Assembly: GCF_900116145.1 (NCBI RefSeq)
Contig: NZ_FPAB01000005.1
Span: 186,001-250,000, forward strand
Direction of reading: 5' to 3'
Origin: Streptomyces harbinensis
Lineage (GTDB): Bacteria; Actinomycetota; Actinomycetes; Streptomycetales; Streptomycetaceae
Length of the DNA: 64,000 bases
In this document: one piece after another, positions 1 to 8,893 of the stretch
Numbering within the stretch: position 1 is the first letter of the stretch
How the letters are laid out: each line of letters begins with the position of its first letter
The notes under the pieces: generated by a model
Told to the model about the DNA's origin: nothing
What the model saw: the letters and a program-made list of their open reading frames with translations, nothing else
Database searches by the model: none
Position numbers and translations under genes: made by a program

Positions 1-2
1 CA

Positions 3-347
3 CCCGGCACCACGGCCGAATGGTGCGACAAGTCGGGTCTTGACATCCGGCAGACCAACGTCTCCTGCGACTCGGCCAGCACCGAGCGCGTCATGATCAA
101 CGCCTGGCGCTGGGCGCAGGGCGCCGAGACCTACGGCGACGACATGCACGCGTACCGGCAGATGCTGATCAACCACGAGGTCGGGCACCGGATCGGCTAC
201 GGCCATGTGGGCTGTTCGGCCGAGGGGGCCCTGGCCCCGGTGATGATGCAGCAGACCAAATTCCTCACCTGGACCAATGGGCTGACCTGCCGTCCCAACC
301 CCTGGCCGCACCCGGAGAACGACGCCGGGTCCGCGCCTAACGACTGA
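3..347 (+). CDS. DUF3152 zincin-like protein, C-terminal part
   Basis: The gene is cut by the left window edge; only the last 114 codons are present and the start lies upstream. The open frame runs from base 3 to the TGA at 345-347. The visible part carries HEVGH (bases 174-188) followed by GYGH, the zinc-binding pattern of metzincin-like peptidases, plus three Cys. This matches the C-terminal catalytic part of the DUF3152 family, common secreted or membrane-anchored proteins of actinobacteria. Activity and substrate are unknown. A DUF3492 glycosyltransferase follows on the same strand after 136 bp, an arrangement I recall from other streptomycetes. Family call is fairly sure; peptidase activity is inference. 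Confidence 0.8.
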   Translation, partial: PGTTAEWCDKSGLDIRQTNVSCDSASTERVMINAWRWAQGAETYGDDMHAYRQMLINHEVGHRIGYGHVGCSAEGALAPVMMQQTKFLTWTNGLTCRPNPWPHPENDAGSAPND

Positions 348-483
348 ACTCCGTCCAAAGTCACGTTTCTTCACCCCTTCTGGTGGTGTGGCGGACAACC
401 GTCCGTCGTGGCCTGCTCCTGCGGACATACCGTCTTCCCGCTGATGTCCAACCGAGTCCCAGGCATCCAGGGGAGGTGCGCCG

Positions 484-2259
484 GTGCGTATCGCGCTGCT
501 CACGGAGGGCGGATACCCCTTCGCGCAGGGCGAGTCCGTCGTGTGGTGCGATCAACTGCTGCGCGGACTGGCCAGGCACGAGTTCGAGATCTGCGCGCTC
601 AGTCGCGGACGGAGCCAGAGTTCGGGCCCCTGGCGGGAGCTGCCGCCGAACGTGCGCCGGGTGCGCACCGCCCCGCTGTGGGGTCAGCCGCCGCGCTCCG
701 GCGGCACCGGGCGCCCCGCACGCCGGCTGGGGCGCCGCTACGCCGAGCACTTCGCCGAGCTGACCGCCGCCCTGTGCTGGGGCGAGACGGCGGCACCGGA
801 CCGGGCCGCCGCCCAGGCGGACCGTTTCGCCGCCGGGCTGTACGGCATGGCCGGAACGGCCGTCGAGTTCGGCGGGCTGAGCGGCTGGCTGCGCTCGGAC
901 GAGGCGGTCCGGGTGCTGGAGTCCGCCTGCCGGGCGCCCGGCGCGCCGCGCGCCGTGCACGCCGCGCAGGTACCGGATCTGCTGGCGGTCGCCGAGCGCC
1001 TGGAGCGGGCGCTGCGCCCGCTGTCGCTGGACTGGTACGGCTCCGGCCCCGACGGTGACGAAGGGCTCGCGGCGGTCGATCTGTGCCACGCGGTGGGCGG
1101 TGGCCCCGCCGCGCTGCCCGGTCTGCTCGCCCGGCACTTCTTCGACACCCCGCTGCTGATCACCGAGTACGGGGTCCGGTTGCGGGAGCACTATCTGAGC
1201 AGTGCGGCGAGCGCCGCGCGCGCCGCCCACGCGCTGCCGCCCTCGGCCGCGGGCGCCCCGGTGCGCGCCCTGCTGGCGTCCTTCCAGGCCCGGCTGGCCC
1301 GCGAGGCGTACGCCAGGGCCACGCTCATCACCCCGGGCAACACCCATGTGCGCCGCTGGCAGGAGCGCTGCGGCGCCGACCGGGACCGGCTGCGTACCGT
1401 CTACCCGGGCCTGGACGCACGGCCGTTCCTCGCGGTGGGGGAGGGCGAGACCGAGCGCGCGGCGCGCCGGGGCACGGCGCGCACGGCGCCGCCCGCGCCG
1501 CCGACCCTGGTCTGGGTGGGGCGGGCCGCGCCCGCCAAGGACCTGGTGGGGCTGCTGCACGCGTTCGCCGAGGTGCGCCGGGCGGAGCCCGCCGCGCGGC
1601 TGCGGATCGTGAGCGGCGCGCCGGGCGACGCCGGCTATCTGGCGCACTGCCGGACGATGGCGGCCCAGCTGTTCCCCGCCGAGTCGGCCGACCCGTACGC
1701 CGAGGGCGTCAGCCCCGTCTCGTTCGAGGAGATCGGCGGCCCCGAACTGCCCACGCTGGCCGACGCGTACGCCGCGGGGAGCGTGTTCGTGCTCTCCAGC
1801 GCGGTGGAGGGCTTCCCGGTGACGCTGATCGAGGCGATGTTCAGCGGGCGGGTGGCGGTGTGCACCGAGGTGGGATCGGTGTGCGAGGTGATCGGCGGGA
1901 CGGGCCTGGTGGTGCCGCCGCGCAACCCGCGGGCCCTGGCCGACGCCTGCGTGGCGCTGCTGCGGGACCCGGCGCGCCGGGCCCGGCTGGGCGCGGCGGC
2001 GCGCGCCCGGGCGCTGGAACTGTTCACGATCGAGCGGAACGTGGCGGCGTTCGACCGGATCTATCTGGAGATGATCTCGACCGGTCCGGTGCGCCGCTCG
2101 GCAGCCGCACCGCCCGGTGACCCGGACGTCCCGTTCGCCTGCCCCGCCGAGAGCTTTCTGACCGCCCCGGTACCGGCGGCCCCGCCCGGCTGGGCCATAC
2201 CGGCCCTCGGCGCGCTCACCGAACCCGGTCACGGCACGGGCCCCGGTGATCCCGCGTGA
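484..2259 (+). CDS. DUF3492 (PelF-like) glycosyltransferase, GT4 type
   Basis: 591 aa, GTG start at 484 with GGGGAGGTG just upstream. The N-terminal half (residues about 1-280) has the DUF3492 signature TEGGYPFAQGESVVWCDQLL. The C-terminal half is a GT-B/GT4 domain: a Rossmann strand at PTLVWVGRAAPAKD and the donor-binding motif EGFPVTLIEAMFSG followed by VVPPRNP. It should move a sugar from a nucleotide-sugar donor in the cytoplasm; acceptor and product cannot be read. The family includes PelF of the Pel polysaccharide pathway, but no other pel genes are here. Its stop overlaps the GTG of the next membrane protein by 4 bases, so the two are translationally coupled, and a sugar-nucleotide-type epimerase follows. 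This points to a cell-envelope glycan. Confidence 0.85.
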   Translation: MRIALLTEGGYPFAQGESVVWCDQLLRGLARHEFEICALSRGRSQSSGPWRELPPNVRRVRTAPLWGQPPRSGGTGRPARRLGRRYAEHFAELTAALCWGETAAPDRAAAQADRFAAGLYGMAGTAVEFGGLSGWLRSDEAVRVLESACRAPGAPRAVHAAQVPDLLAVAERLERALRPLSLDWYGSGPDGDEGLAAVDLCHAVGGGPAALPGLLARHFFDTPLLITEYGVRLREHYLSSAASAARAAHALPPSAAGAPVRALLASFQARLAREAYARATLITPGNTHVRRWQERCGADRDRLRTVYPGLDARPFLAVGEGETERAARRGTARTAPPAPPTLVWVGRAAPAKDLVGLLHAFAEVRRAEPAARLRIVSGAPGDAGYLAHCRTMAAQLFPAESADPYAEGVSPVSFEEIGGPELPTLADAYAAGSVFVLSSAVEGFPVTLIEAMFSGRVAVCTEVGSVCEVIGGTGLVVPPRNPRALADACVALLRDPARRARLGAAARARALELFTIERNVAAFDRIYLEMISTGPVRRSAAAPPGDPDVPFACPAESFLTAPVPAAPPGWAIPALGALTEPGHGTGPGDPA

Positions 2260-3236
2260 GGGCGCCGGCCGACCCCGTACGGGTGCTGATGCACCGGCAC
2301 CGCGAGCTGTGCGAACGGGCCACCGACCCGCTGGAGATCGCCGCCGCGCTGGAGGCGCACGGCGTCACCGACAGCACCGCGGCCCGGTTCCGGCACCGCG
2401 ATGTGTTCTCCCTGGCAGAGGAGCTGTATGCCCGCACCCCACGCTCCGGGGAGGCGGCCGAGGGGCCCGCCCGCCCTCACGGCACCCCCCCGGCGCGCGC
2501 CCCGCTCGCGCCGCCCGGGACCGCCCGGCACCGGGCCCCCGCGCGCCGCCGCCGGTTACCCCGCCGGCTGCTGACCCCGCTTCCCGCCGCGCTGGTCTCG
2601 GCGGGCATGGCGGTCCCCGGTCCGCTCCAGGCCGCGCTCACCGCGGCGGCCGTGCTGGCCGGCGGCGTGCTGCTGTACCGGCCGGGCCGCGCGCGGCTGG
2701 CGGCGCTGTGCGCCCTCCCCCTGGTCGCCCTGCTCTGGTACCGGGCCGGCCCCGGCGCGCTGCTGCCGCCCGCGGTCGCGGTCGTCCCGGCCGTGTGGTG
2801 CCGCGACTGGTTCGCGGCCCGCTCCCGGCGCCGGCTGGCCGGCAGCCGCAGCCTGCGGGAGTTCGCGGGCGGAGCACGGGCCCTGCTGGCCGGATCGCTG
2901 CTGCTGTTCACCGCCGGGCTCGCCGCCACCCAGGCCGCCCTGTGGCCGCTGCTTCCCCCGGCGGCGGCCGGCTGGGCCGTGACCGCGCAGACCACGGCCC
3001 TGGGCGTGCTCCTCTTCGAGTCCGTCCTGCTGGCCGCGCACGGCTTCCACCGCGCGGCGGCAGCCGGCCCCGCGGTGGCGGGCGCCCTCCATCTGCTGCT
3101 CGTCGCGCTGCCGGGCGCCCCGCCCGCGCTGCACGCCGCGGCCAGTGGCGCGACGGCGGCCGTCCTGCTCGTCCCGGCCTCCCGCGCCCTCGCGGGAGCC
3201 TTCGCCCATCACGGTCCGCCCCCACGCACGCACTGA
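2256..3236 (+). CDS. hypothetical multi-pass membrane protein
   Basis: 326 aa, GTG start overlapping the stop of the glycosyltransferase (GTGA). Residues 1-90 are soluble and acidic to basic. After an Arg/Pro-rich stretch (about 85-108) come roughly six to eight hydrophobic segments to near the end, including LLLFTAGLAATQAALWPLL and TALGVLLFESVLLAAHGF. I see no catalytic motif and no named family. The coupling suggests it acts with the glycosyltransferase, for example as a carrier, polymerase or anchor for the glycan. That role is inference from position only. Confidence 0.75.
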   Translation: MRAPADPVRVLMHRHRELCERATDPLEIAAALEAHGVTDSTAARFRHRDVFSLAEELYARTPRSGEAAEGPARPHGTPPARAPLAPPGTARHRAPARRRRLPRRLLTPLPAALVSAGMAVPGPLQAALTAAAVLAGGVLLYRPGRARLAALCALPLVALLWYRAGPGALLPPAVAVVPAVWCRDWFAARSRRRLAGSRSLREFAGGARALLAGSLLLFTAGLAATQAALWPLLPPAAAGWAVTAQTTALGVLLFESVLLAAHGFHRAAAAGPAVAGALHLLLVALPGAPPALHAAASGATAAVLLVPASRALAGAFAHHGPPPRTH

Positions 3237-3307
3237 CGGCGGCCCGCGCAGTCCCCCCATCCCCCCCGACCCCACGCATGACGCGACGCAAGAGGAGCCA
3301 ACCCCCC

Positions 3308-3364
3308 ATGACCCACCCACCCCATCCCCCCGTCCGCACCGGCCGACGGGAGGAAGACCGATGA
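3308..3364 (+). CDS. possible 18-codon leader ORF before the epimerase
   Basis: ATG at 3308 preceded by AAGAGGAGCC about 9 bases upstream encodes MTHPPHPPVRTGRREEDR. Its TGA (3362-3364) overlaps the epimerase ATG (3361) as ATGA. Two Pro-Pro pairs fall in the first seven codons. The overlap would couple its translation to the epimerase. The downstream GGGAGGAAG may simply be the epimerase ribosome-binding site with the short frame arising by chance. Expression is unproven. Confidence 0.3.
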   Translation: MTHPPHPPVRTGRREEDR

Positions 3365-4317
3365 GAGTCCTGCTGCTGGGCGCCGGCGGCTACGTCGGCC
3401 GGTTCGTCGCCGAACGGCTCCTCGCCGACCCCGCCGTCCACCTCACCGCGCTGGGCCGCGGCGACGAGGCCGATGTGCGTTTCGACCTCGCCACCGGCAG
3501 CCCCGGTGCCCTCACCCGGTTCCTGGACGCGGTCCACCCGGGCGTGGTGATCAACTGCGCCGGCGCCATCCGGGGCACCGCCAGCGAGCTGACCCGGCAG
3601 AACACCGTTGCCACCGCCACCGTGTGCGAGGCGGTACGGCGCAGCAGCTGCCGCTCGCGGCTGGTGCACGTGGGCTGCGCGGCCGAGTACGGGCCGTCCC
3701 AGCCGGGTTCGTCGATCGCCGAGGACGCGCTGGCGCGGCCCGGCGGCCCGTACGGGGTGAGCAAGCTGGCCGCCACCGAACTCGTCCTGGGCTCCGGTCT
3801 TGACGCGATCGTGCTGCGGGTGTTCTCCCCGACCGGGCCCGGTACGCCGGCGGGTTCGCCGCTGGGCCGGCTCGCCGACTCGCTGCGGCGCGCCATGCAG
3901 CACGGCGACAGCGAGCTGAAGCTGACCGGGCTCGGGGTGCAGCGGGACTTCGTGGACGTCCGCGACATCGCCAGGGCCGTGCACGCGGCGACCCTGTCGG
4001 CGGCGCAGGGCGTGGTCAACATCGGCACCGGGCACGCGGTCCGGCTGCGCGAGGCGGCCACCGCGCTGGCCCGGATCTCCGGTTACGCCGGGGCGCTGCA
4101 CGAACTGGACGCCCCGCTGGGCCCGCCCCCGCCGCGCGGCCCCGAGCCGTCCGGGCTGCCCGCCCCGCCGCCGCAGCCCGTGCCGTACCCCGACGGCTGC
4201 GGCGCCTGGCAGCAGGCGGACGTGCGCACGGCGCGCGACCGGCTGGGCTGGCGGGCCCGGATCGGCCTGGAGGAATCGCTGGCCGACATCTGGATGGAGG
4301 CGGCCTGCCGCCTGTAG
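3361..4317 (+). CDS. NAD-dependent epimerase/dehydratase (extended SDR)
   Basis: 318 aa. The start at 3361 was chosen because GGGAGGAAG lies 5 bases upstream and the protein then begins with a Rossmann strand, MRVLLLGAGGYVGRFVAERL (glycine motif GAGGYVG, residues 7-13). Extended-SDR catalytic features are visible: VHVGCAAEYG with the Ser replaced by Cys/Ala, and PYGVSKLAATE carrying the YxxxK pair. The substrate is probably a nucleotide sugar. It follows the DUF3492 glycosyltransferase and membrane protein on the same strand and may supply or modify the donor sugar. A strong hairpin (4331-4361) closes the group. The altered catalytic Ser position deserves a check. Confidence 0.85.
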   Translation: MRVLLLGAGGYVGRFVAERLLADPAVHLTALGRGDEADVRFDLATGSPGALTRFLDAVHPGVVINCAGAIRGTASELTRQNTVATATVCEAVRRSSCRSRLVHVGCAAEYGPSQPGSSIAEDALARPGGPYGVSKLAATELVLGSGLDAIVLRVFSPTGPGTPAGSPLGRLADSLRRAMQHGDSELKLTGLGVQRDFVDVRDIARAVHAATLSAAQGVVNIGTGHAVRLREAATALARISGYAGALHELDAPLGPPPPRGPEPSGLPAPPPQPVPYPDGCGAWQQADVRTARDRLGWRARIGLEESLADIWMEAACRL

Positions 4318-4330
4318 GACGGCCTTCCGG

Positions 4331-4361
4331 GACGGGCGTCTCAGGAGTCAGGACGCCCGTC
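4331..4361 (+). terminator. hairpin, likely terminator after epimerase
   Basis: A perfect 10-bp stem, GACGGGCGTC (4331-4340) with GACGCCCGTC (4352-4361), and an 11-base loop. It begins 13 bases after the epimerase stop. No T-run follows, as is common for streptomycete terminators. It separates the envelope-glycan group from moeZ. Confidence 0.65.
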
Positions 4362-4428
4362 TCGGAATGCGCCACCGCGTGGCACTGTTGTACGGAGAAC
4401 GTCTGTCCCTTTGACCATCGGAGTCCCC

Positions 4429-5607
4429 GTGTCGCTGCCACCCCTGGTCGAGCCGGCTGCCGAGCTCACCGTCGACGAGGTCCGCAGGTACTCCCGCCAT
4501 CTGATCATCCCGGATGTGGGGATGGCGGGACAGAAACGGCTGAAGAACGCCAAGGTGCTCGCGGTGGGCGCCGGCGGGCTCGGCTCGCCCGCGCTGATGT
4601 ATCTGGCGGCGGCGGGCGTCGGCACGCTCGGCATCGTCGAGTTCGACGAGGTCGACGAGTCCAACCTCCAGCGGCAGATCATCCACAGCCAGGCCGACAT
4701 CGGCCGTCCCAAGGCCGTCTCGGCCAAGGAGACGGTGCAGGGCATCAACCCGTACGTCCAGGTCAACATCCACGACGAGCGCCTCGACTCGTCCAATGTG
4801 ATGGAACTGTTCAGCCAGTACGACCTCATCGTCGACGGCACGGACAACTTCGCCACCCGCTATCTGGTCAACGACGCGTGCGTGCTGCTCAACAAGCCGT
4901 ACGTCTGGGGCTCCATCTACCGCTTCGACGGCCAGGCGTCGGTCTTCTGGTCCGAGCACGGCCCGTGCTACCGCTGCCTGTACCCCGAGCCGCCGCCGCC
5001 GGGCATGGTGCCCTCCTGCGCCGAGGGCGGCGTGCTGGGCGTGCTGTGCGCGTCCGTCGGCTCGATCCAGGTCACCGAGGCGATCAAGCTGCTGACGGGG
5101 ACGGGCGATCCGCTGGTGGGGCGGCTGATGGTCTACGACGCCCTGGAGATGACCTACCGGCAGGTCAAGGTGCGCAAGGACCCCGACTGCGCGGTGTGCG
5201 GGGAGAACCCGACGGTCACCGAGCTGATCGACTACGAGGCGTTCTGCGGGGTCGTCTCGGACGAGGCGCAGGCCGCCGCGCAGGACTCCACGATCACTCC
5301 GAAGCAGCTCAAGGAGTGGATCGACGCGGACGAGAAGATCGAGATCATCGACGTCCGGGAGCCCAACGAGTACGAGATCGTGTCCATCCCGGGCGCGAAG
5401 CTGATCCCGAAGAACGAGTTCCTGATGGGCACCGCGCTCCAGACGCTGCCGCAGGACCGGCGGATCGTCCTGCACTGCAAGACGGGTGTCCGCAGTGCGG
5501 AAGTGCTGGCGGTGCTGAAGAACGCCGGCTTCGCGGACGCCGTGCACGTGGGCGGCGGCGTCATCGGCTGGGTGCACCAGATCGAGCCCGCCAAGCCCGT
5601 CTACTGA
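4429..5607 (+). CDS. moeZ: MoeZ: ThiF/MoeB-type adenylyltransferase with rhodanese domain
   Basis: 392 aa from GTG 4429 (MSLPPLVEPAAELTVDE, the usual start in relatives), with GGAG 6 bases upstream; an in-frame TTG at 4411 is less likely. Residues about 15-260 are the E1-like domain: GAGGLGSPALMYLAAAGVG nucleotide motif, a DEVDESNLQRQ segment with the ATP-contacting Arg, and zinc Cys pairs CYRC and CAVC. The C-terminal part is a rhodanese domain with active-site HCKTGVRS. It adenylates the C-terminus of small ubiquitin-like sulfur carriers (MoaD and related proteins) and then thiolates them, serving molybdopterin and other sulfur pathways. It is the homologue of M. tuberculosis Rv3206c. A molybdate uptake operon and moaE lie in the same window. 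Confidence 0.93.
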   Translation: MSLPPLVEPAAELTVDEVRRYSRHLIIPDVGMAGQKRLKNAKVLAVGAGGLGSPALMYLAAAGVGTLGIVEFDEVDESNLQRQIIHSQADIGRPKAVSAKETVQGINPYVQVNIHDERLDSSNVMELFSQYDLIVDGTDNFATRYLVNDACVLLNKPYVWGSIYRFDGQASVFWSEHGPCYRCLYPEPPPPGMVPSCAEGGVLGVLCASVGSIQVTEAIKLLTGTGDPLVGRLMVYDALEMTYRQVKVRKDPDCAVCGENPTVTELIDYEAFCGVVSDEAQAAAQDSTITPKQLKEWIDADEKIEIIDVREPNEYEIVSIPGAKLIPKNEFLMGTALQTLPQDRRIVLHCKTGVRSAEVLAVLKNAGFADAVHVGGGVIGWVHQIEPAKPVY

Positions 5608-5625
5608 CGGCCGGCGGTGCGGTGT

Positions 5626-5655
5626 GCGGCCGGGGCCCGGACGGGTCCCGGCCGC
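5626..5655. terminator. bidirectional terminator-like hairpin
   Basis: GCGGCCGGG (5626-5634) pairs perfectly with CCCGGCCGC (5647-5655). It lies between the convergent ends of moeZ (5607) and the serine peptidase gene (5666), so it can serve both strands. Confidence 0.6.
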
Positions 5656-5665
5656 TCGCGTGTTC

Positions 5666-7222
5666 TCACGGGCACACCGTGCCGTCCTCGGGCGTGGCGC
5701 CGGCCAGCAACTGGGCGTGGACGGCGGCGGTGACGCACGGATCGCCCGAGGCGTACGCGCCGTGGCCCTCCCCGTCGTACGTCAGCAGGACGCCGACCCC
5801 CGGCCCGAGCGCGTCCCGCATCCGTTCGGCCCCGGCATACGGGGTGGCCGGGTCGCCGGTGGTCGCCAGCAGCAGGACGGGGCGGGCGCCCTCGGCGCGT
5901 ACCTCGGGCCGGTCGCGCTCGCCGGTGACGGGCCAGCCCTCGCAGGCGAGCAGGCCCCAGGCGAAGTGCTCCCCGAAGACGGGTGAGATCTCCCGGAAGG
6001 CGTCCAGCTGCCCGAGGACGTCGTCGACCGTGGGGCGGGAGGCGAAGTCGGCGCAGTTGACGGCGCGGTTGGCGGCGTGCAGGTTGCGGTAGCCGCCGTC
6101 GGCGGCCCGGCCGTTGTACTGCTCGGCGGCGGCCAGCAGCAGATCGCCCCGGCCCTCGTCGAGGGCCTGCCGCAGCGCGCGGGTGAGGAACCCCCAGGAC
6201 TGCGGGGAGTACAGCGTGGACATGACGCCGGTGAAGGCGAGCGACTGGGTGAGCCGGCGCGGCCCCGAGGTGGGCAGGGGCGCCCCGCGCAGCCGCTCCA
6301 GCAACCGCTCGATGTCGGCGGCGGTGGGGCAGCCGGCCGGATCGCCGCAGCCGGCCAGGTAGTTGCCGAGCGCCAGCTCGAACCCCTCGGTCTGGAGCAG
6401 CGCGCGTTCGACGACATCCCGGGTCGGGTCCACGACGGCGTCCAGGACGGTACGTCCCACCCGCCGCGGGAAGAGGTGCGCGTACACGGCGCCGAGCTTG
6501 GTGCCGTAGGAGGCGCCGTAGTAGTGCAACTGGGCGTCGCCGAGCGCCCGGCGCAGCAGATCCAGGTCCCGGGCGGCGTCGACGGTGCGCAGATGCGGCA
6601 GCAGGTCCCCGGCGGCGGCCGCGCAGTCGGCGCCGAGCTCCCGGACGGCGGCGGCCCGTTCCTCGCCCTCGGCGCGGGTGCGCGGGACCCCGGGGTCCTC
6701 CTGCCCGTCCGCGTCCAGGGCGGCGCCGTCGCGGCAGACGACGGGGGAACTGGCGCCCACCCCGCGCGGGTCGAAGGAGACCAGGTCGAAGCCCTGGCGC
6801 AGCGGCTCGTAGGTGCGGACGACGCGGGGGAGGGCGGCGACTCCGGAGCCGCCGGGGCCGCCGAAGTTGAAGACCAGTGAGCCGATCCGGCCGGCGCCCG
6901 GCTCGGCGGGGATCCGGATCAGGGCGAGGCGCAGTGTTTCCCCGTCCGGCCGCGCGTAGTCGAGCGGAACGGTCAGCTCGCCGCACTCCCACTCCGCGCC
7001 CGGCGCCTCGCCGGCGCCCTGCTCGGTGGTGGGGGCGCCGCAGGGGCCCCAGGCGATCTCCTGCCCGGTCAGCGCGGCGGGCAACTCCGGCCCGGCGGCG
7101 GCCGGTGGGGAGCCGGCGGCGTCCCCGGCGCCGGGTATCGGCGCGTCGCCGTCGGCGGGCGCGGCGGTGCAGCCGGCCGCCAGCAGACACATCCCGGCCA
7201 GGGCCCCGACTGCGCGCCGCAC
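5666..7222 (-). CDS. secreted alpha/beta hydrolase lipoprotein, tripeptidyl aminopeptidase type
   Basis: 518 aa. The N-terminus MRRAVGALAGMCLLAAGC is a lipoprotein signal with lipobox LAAGC, so it is likely anchored outside the membrane. The alpha/beta-hydrolase core shows an oxyanion-region FNFGGPGGSG, DLVSFDPRGVGAS, the nucleophile elbow GASYG, the acid in TTGDPATPYAGA and the His in GHGAYASGDPC. This is the layout of the S33 tripeptidyl aminopeptidase/SlpD-SlpE family, which trims short peptides from the N-terminus of secreted substrates. A close paralogue lies at 8894-10501 across the lysG/lysE pair, so this is likely a local duplication. Confidence 0.88.
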   Translation of the reverse strand: MRRAVGALAGMCLLAAGCTAAPADGDAPIPGAGDAAGSPPAAAGPELPAALTGQEIAWGPCGAPTTEQGAGEAPGAEWECGELTVPLDYARPDGETLRLALIRIPAEPGAGRIGSLVFNFGGPGGSGVAALPRVVRTYEPLRQGFDLVSFDPRGVGASSPVVCRDGAALDADGQEDPGVPRTRAEGEERAAAVRELGADCAAAAGDLLPHLRTVDAARDLDLLRRALGDAQLHYYGASYGTKLGAVYAHLFPRRVGRTVLDAVVDPTRDVVERALLQTEGFELALGNYLAGCGDPAGCPTAADIERLLERLRGAPLPTSGPRRLTQSLAFTGVMSTLYSPQSWGFLTRALRQALDEGRGDLLLAAAEQYNGRAADGGYRNLHAANRAVNCADFASRPTVDDVLGQLDAFREISPVFGEHFAWGLLACEGWPVTGERDRPEVRAEGARPVLLLATTGDPATPYAGAERMRDALGPGVGVLLTYDGEGHGAYASGDPCVTAAVHAQLLAGATPEDGTVCP

Positions 7223-7259
7223 CGAACCACCTCCCCGGGGAGGCTACCCGGGCGGCCTG

Positions 7260-8165
7260 TCATGGCTGGTACAGGGAGGTGGCGGCGGCGTCGGCCACCG
7301 TCCGGGCGACCAGGGCCAGCGGGGGGACGTCCAGCTTCCATTGCTGCCAGTACAGCGGGACGTCCAGCCGCTCGCCCGGCGCGAGCAGGGCCAGAGCACC
7401 GGCCCGCAGCAGCGGCGTGGCCTGCGGTTCCGGGACCAGGCCCCAGCCGAGGCCGGCGGCGATCGCGTCCCGGAAGCCCTCGGAGGTGGGGACGTGGTGC
7501 CGCAGGGCGGCGGCGCCGTGCGCGCCGGCGGTGAGGGCGCGGACGAACCGGTCCTGGAGGGCGTCGCGCCGGTCGAAGACGATCACCGGCGCGTCCGGCA
7601 GCCGCGCGGCGAGCGGCCCGCCCGCCAGCAGCCGCCCGGCGAACCCGGGCGCGGCCACCGGCAGATAGCGGACCCGGCCCAGCGGGCGCACCAGGCAGCC
7701 CGCCACCGGCTCGGCGGACGAGGTGACCGCCGCCATCACCTGGCCCTCGCGCAGCAGGGTGGCGGTGTGGGCCTCGTCCTCGTGGTACAGGTCGAAGCAG
7801 ATCGGCGGGTCCTGGGGCACCCGGGTGAGGGCGGGCAGGAACCAGGTGGCGAGCGAGTCCGCGTTCACCGCGATCGGCAGCCGGGCCGCCCCGGCGCCCG
7901 CCGCGATCCCCAGCTCCTCGCGCGCGTCGCGCTCCAGCGCGGCCAGCCGGCGCGCGAAACGCACCACCACCTGCCCGGACTCGGTGGGCCGCACCGGCTT
8001 CGTCCGCATCAGCAGGACGCGCCCGGTGTGCTGCTCCAGGGTCTTGATCCGCTGGCTGACGGCGGAGGGCGTGATGTGCAGGGCGGTGGCCGCCGCGTCG
8101 AACGTGCCCTCGTCGACGACGGCGAGGAGGGTGCGTACCTGGTCGACCGGCAGATCCATCATCAC
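7260..8165 (-). CDS. lysG: LysR-family regulator, ArgP/LysG type
   Basis: 301 aa. The N-terminal winged helix is typical LysR (residues 1-62: DQVRTLLAVVDEGTFDAAA, then HITPSAVSQRIKTLEQ). An effector-binding domain follows. It is divergent from a LysE-type exporter with only 37 bases between the start codons, the arrangement of lysG-lysE and argP-argO. There LysG/ArgP activates the exporter in response to lysine, arginine or histidine. An inverted repeat at 8179-8196 between the genes is a plausible operator. The tandem ATGs at 8165/8162/8159 leave the exact start open. The amino acid sensed is not readable. Confidence 0.88.
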   Translation of the reverse strand: MMMDLPVDQVRTLLAVVDEGTFDAAATALHITPSAVSQRIKTLEQHTGRVLLMRTKPVRPTESGQVVVRFARRLAALERDAREELGIAAGAGAARLPIAVNADSLATWFLPALTRVPQDPPICFDLYHEDEAHTATLLREGQVMAAVTSSAEPVAGCLVRPLGRVRYLPVAAPGFAGRLLAGGPLAARLPDAPVIVFDRRDALQDRFVRALTAGAHGAAALRHHVPTSEGFRDAIAAGLGWGLVPEPQATPLLRAGALALLAPGERLDVPLYWQQWKLDVPPLALVARTVADAAATSLYQP

Positions 8166-8178
8166 GATTCCTTACGAT

Positions 8179-8196
8179 AGCTAAGAAACTTTAGCT
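8179..8196. promoter_or_regulatory. lysG/lysE intergenic operator-like inverted repeat
   Basis: AGCTAA, 6 spacer bases, then TTAGCT: perfect 6-bp arms in an A/T-rich island inside otherwise GC-rich DNA. It sits midway between the divergent LysR and LysE-type genes, as expected for a LysR site controlling both. Confidence 0.6.
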
Positions 8197-8202
8197 GTAC
8201 TC

Positions 8203-8859
8203 ATGACAGCGGCGTCCTTAGCGTCGTACCTCGTGAACAGCGCCATCGCCCCCACCGCCCTCGCCGGATTCGGCACCGGGCTCTCCCTCATCGTCGCCAT
8301 CGGCGCGCAGAACGCCTTCGTCCTGCGGCAGGGCGCCCGCGGACAGGCGGTGCTCGCGGTGGTCGCCATCTGCGCGCTGTCGGACGCCGTGCTCATCGCC
8401 CTCGGCGTGGCCGGACTCGGCGCGCTGGTCACCGCCTGGCCGCCCGCCCTCACCGCGATCGGACTCGCCGGCGGCGCCTTCCTGCTCTGCTACGGCGCCC
8501 TCGCCGCCCGCCGCGCCCTGCGTCCCGCCGGCGAACAGGCGCTGTCCACCGAGGGCACCACGGCGGGCTCGGTCCGTACCGCCGTCCTCACCTGCCTGGC
8601 CATGACCTGGCTCAACCCGCACGTCTACCTGGACACCGTGCTGCTCCTCGGCTCGGTCGCCGCCGAACGGGGCTCGCTGCGCTGGGTCTTCGGCGCCGGC
8701 GCGATGCTGGCCAGCCTGGTGTGGTTCACCGCGCTCGGCTACGGCGCCCGGCGGCTGGGCGCCGTGCTCACCCGCCCCGGCGCCTGGCGGATCCTCGACG
8801 GCCTGGTCGCCGCCACGATGCTCACCCTCGGCGGCATGCTGCTGGCCCGCACGTTCTGA
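8203..8859 (+). CDS. lysE: LysE/ArgO-type amino acid exporter
   Basis: 218 aa with about six hydrophobic segments. The family motif IVAIGAQNAFVLRQG lies near the N-terminus and LTCLAMTWLNPHVYLDTVLLLG in the centre. The family exports basic amino acids (lysine, arginine) across the membrane and prevents toxic build-up during peptide catabolism. This fits its position between two extracellular peptide-cleaving lipoproteins. The divergent LysR gene should control it. The start could also be the in-frame GTG at 8233; neither has a clear ribosome-binding site. Confidence 0.87.
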   Translation: MTAASLASYLVNSAIAPTALAGFGTGLSLIVAIGAQNAFVLRQGARGQAVLAVVAICALSDAVLIALGVAGLGALVTAWPPALTAIGLAGGAFLLCYGALAARRALRPAGEQALSTEGTTAGSVRTAVLTCLAMTWLNPHVYLDTVLLLGSVAAERGSLRWVFGAGAMLASLVWFTALGYGARRLGAVLTRPGAWRILDGLVAATMLTLGGMLLARTF

Positions 8860-8893
8860 ACCCGGCGCCGTGGCCGCCGGCCGGCTAGCGCGT

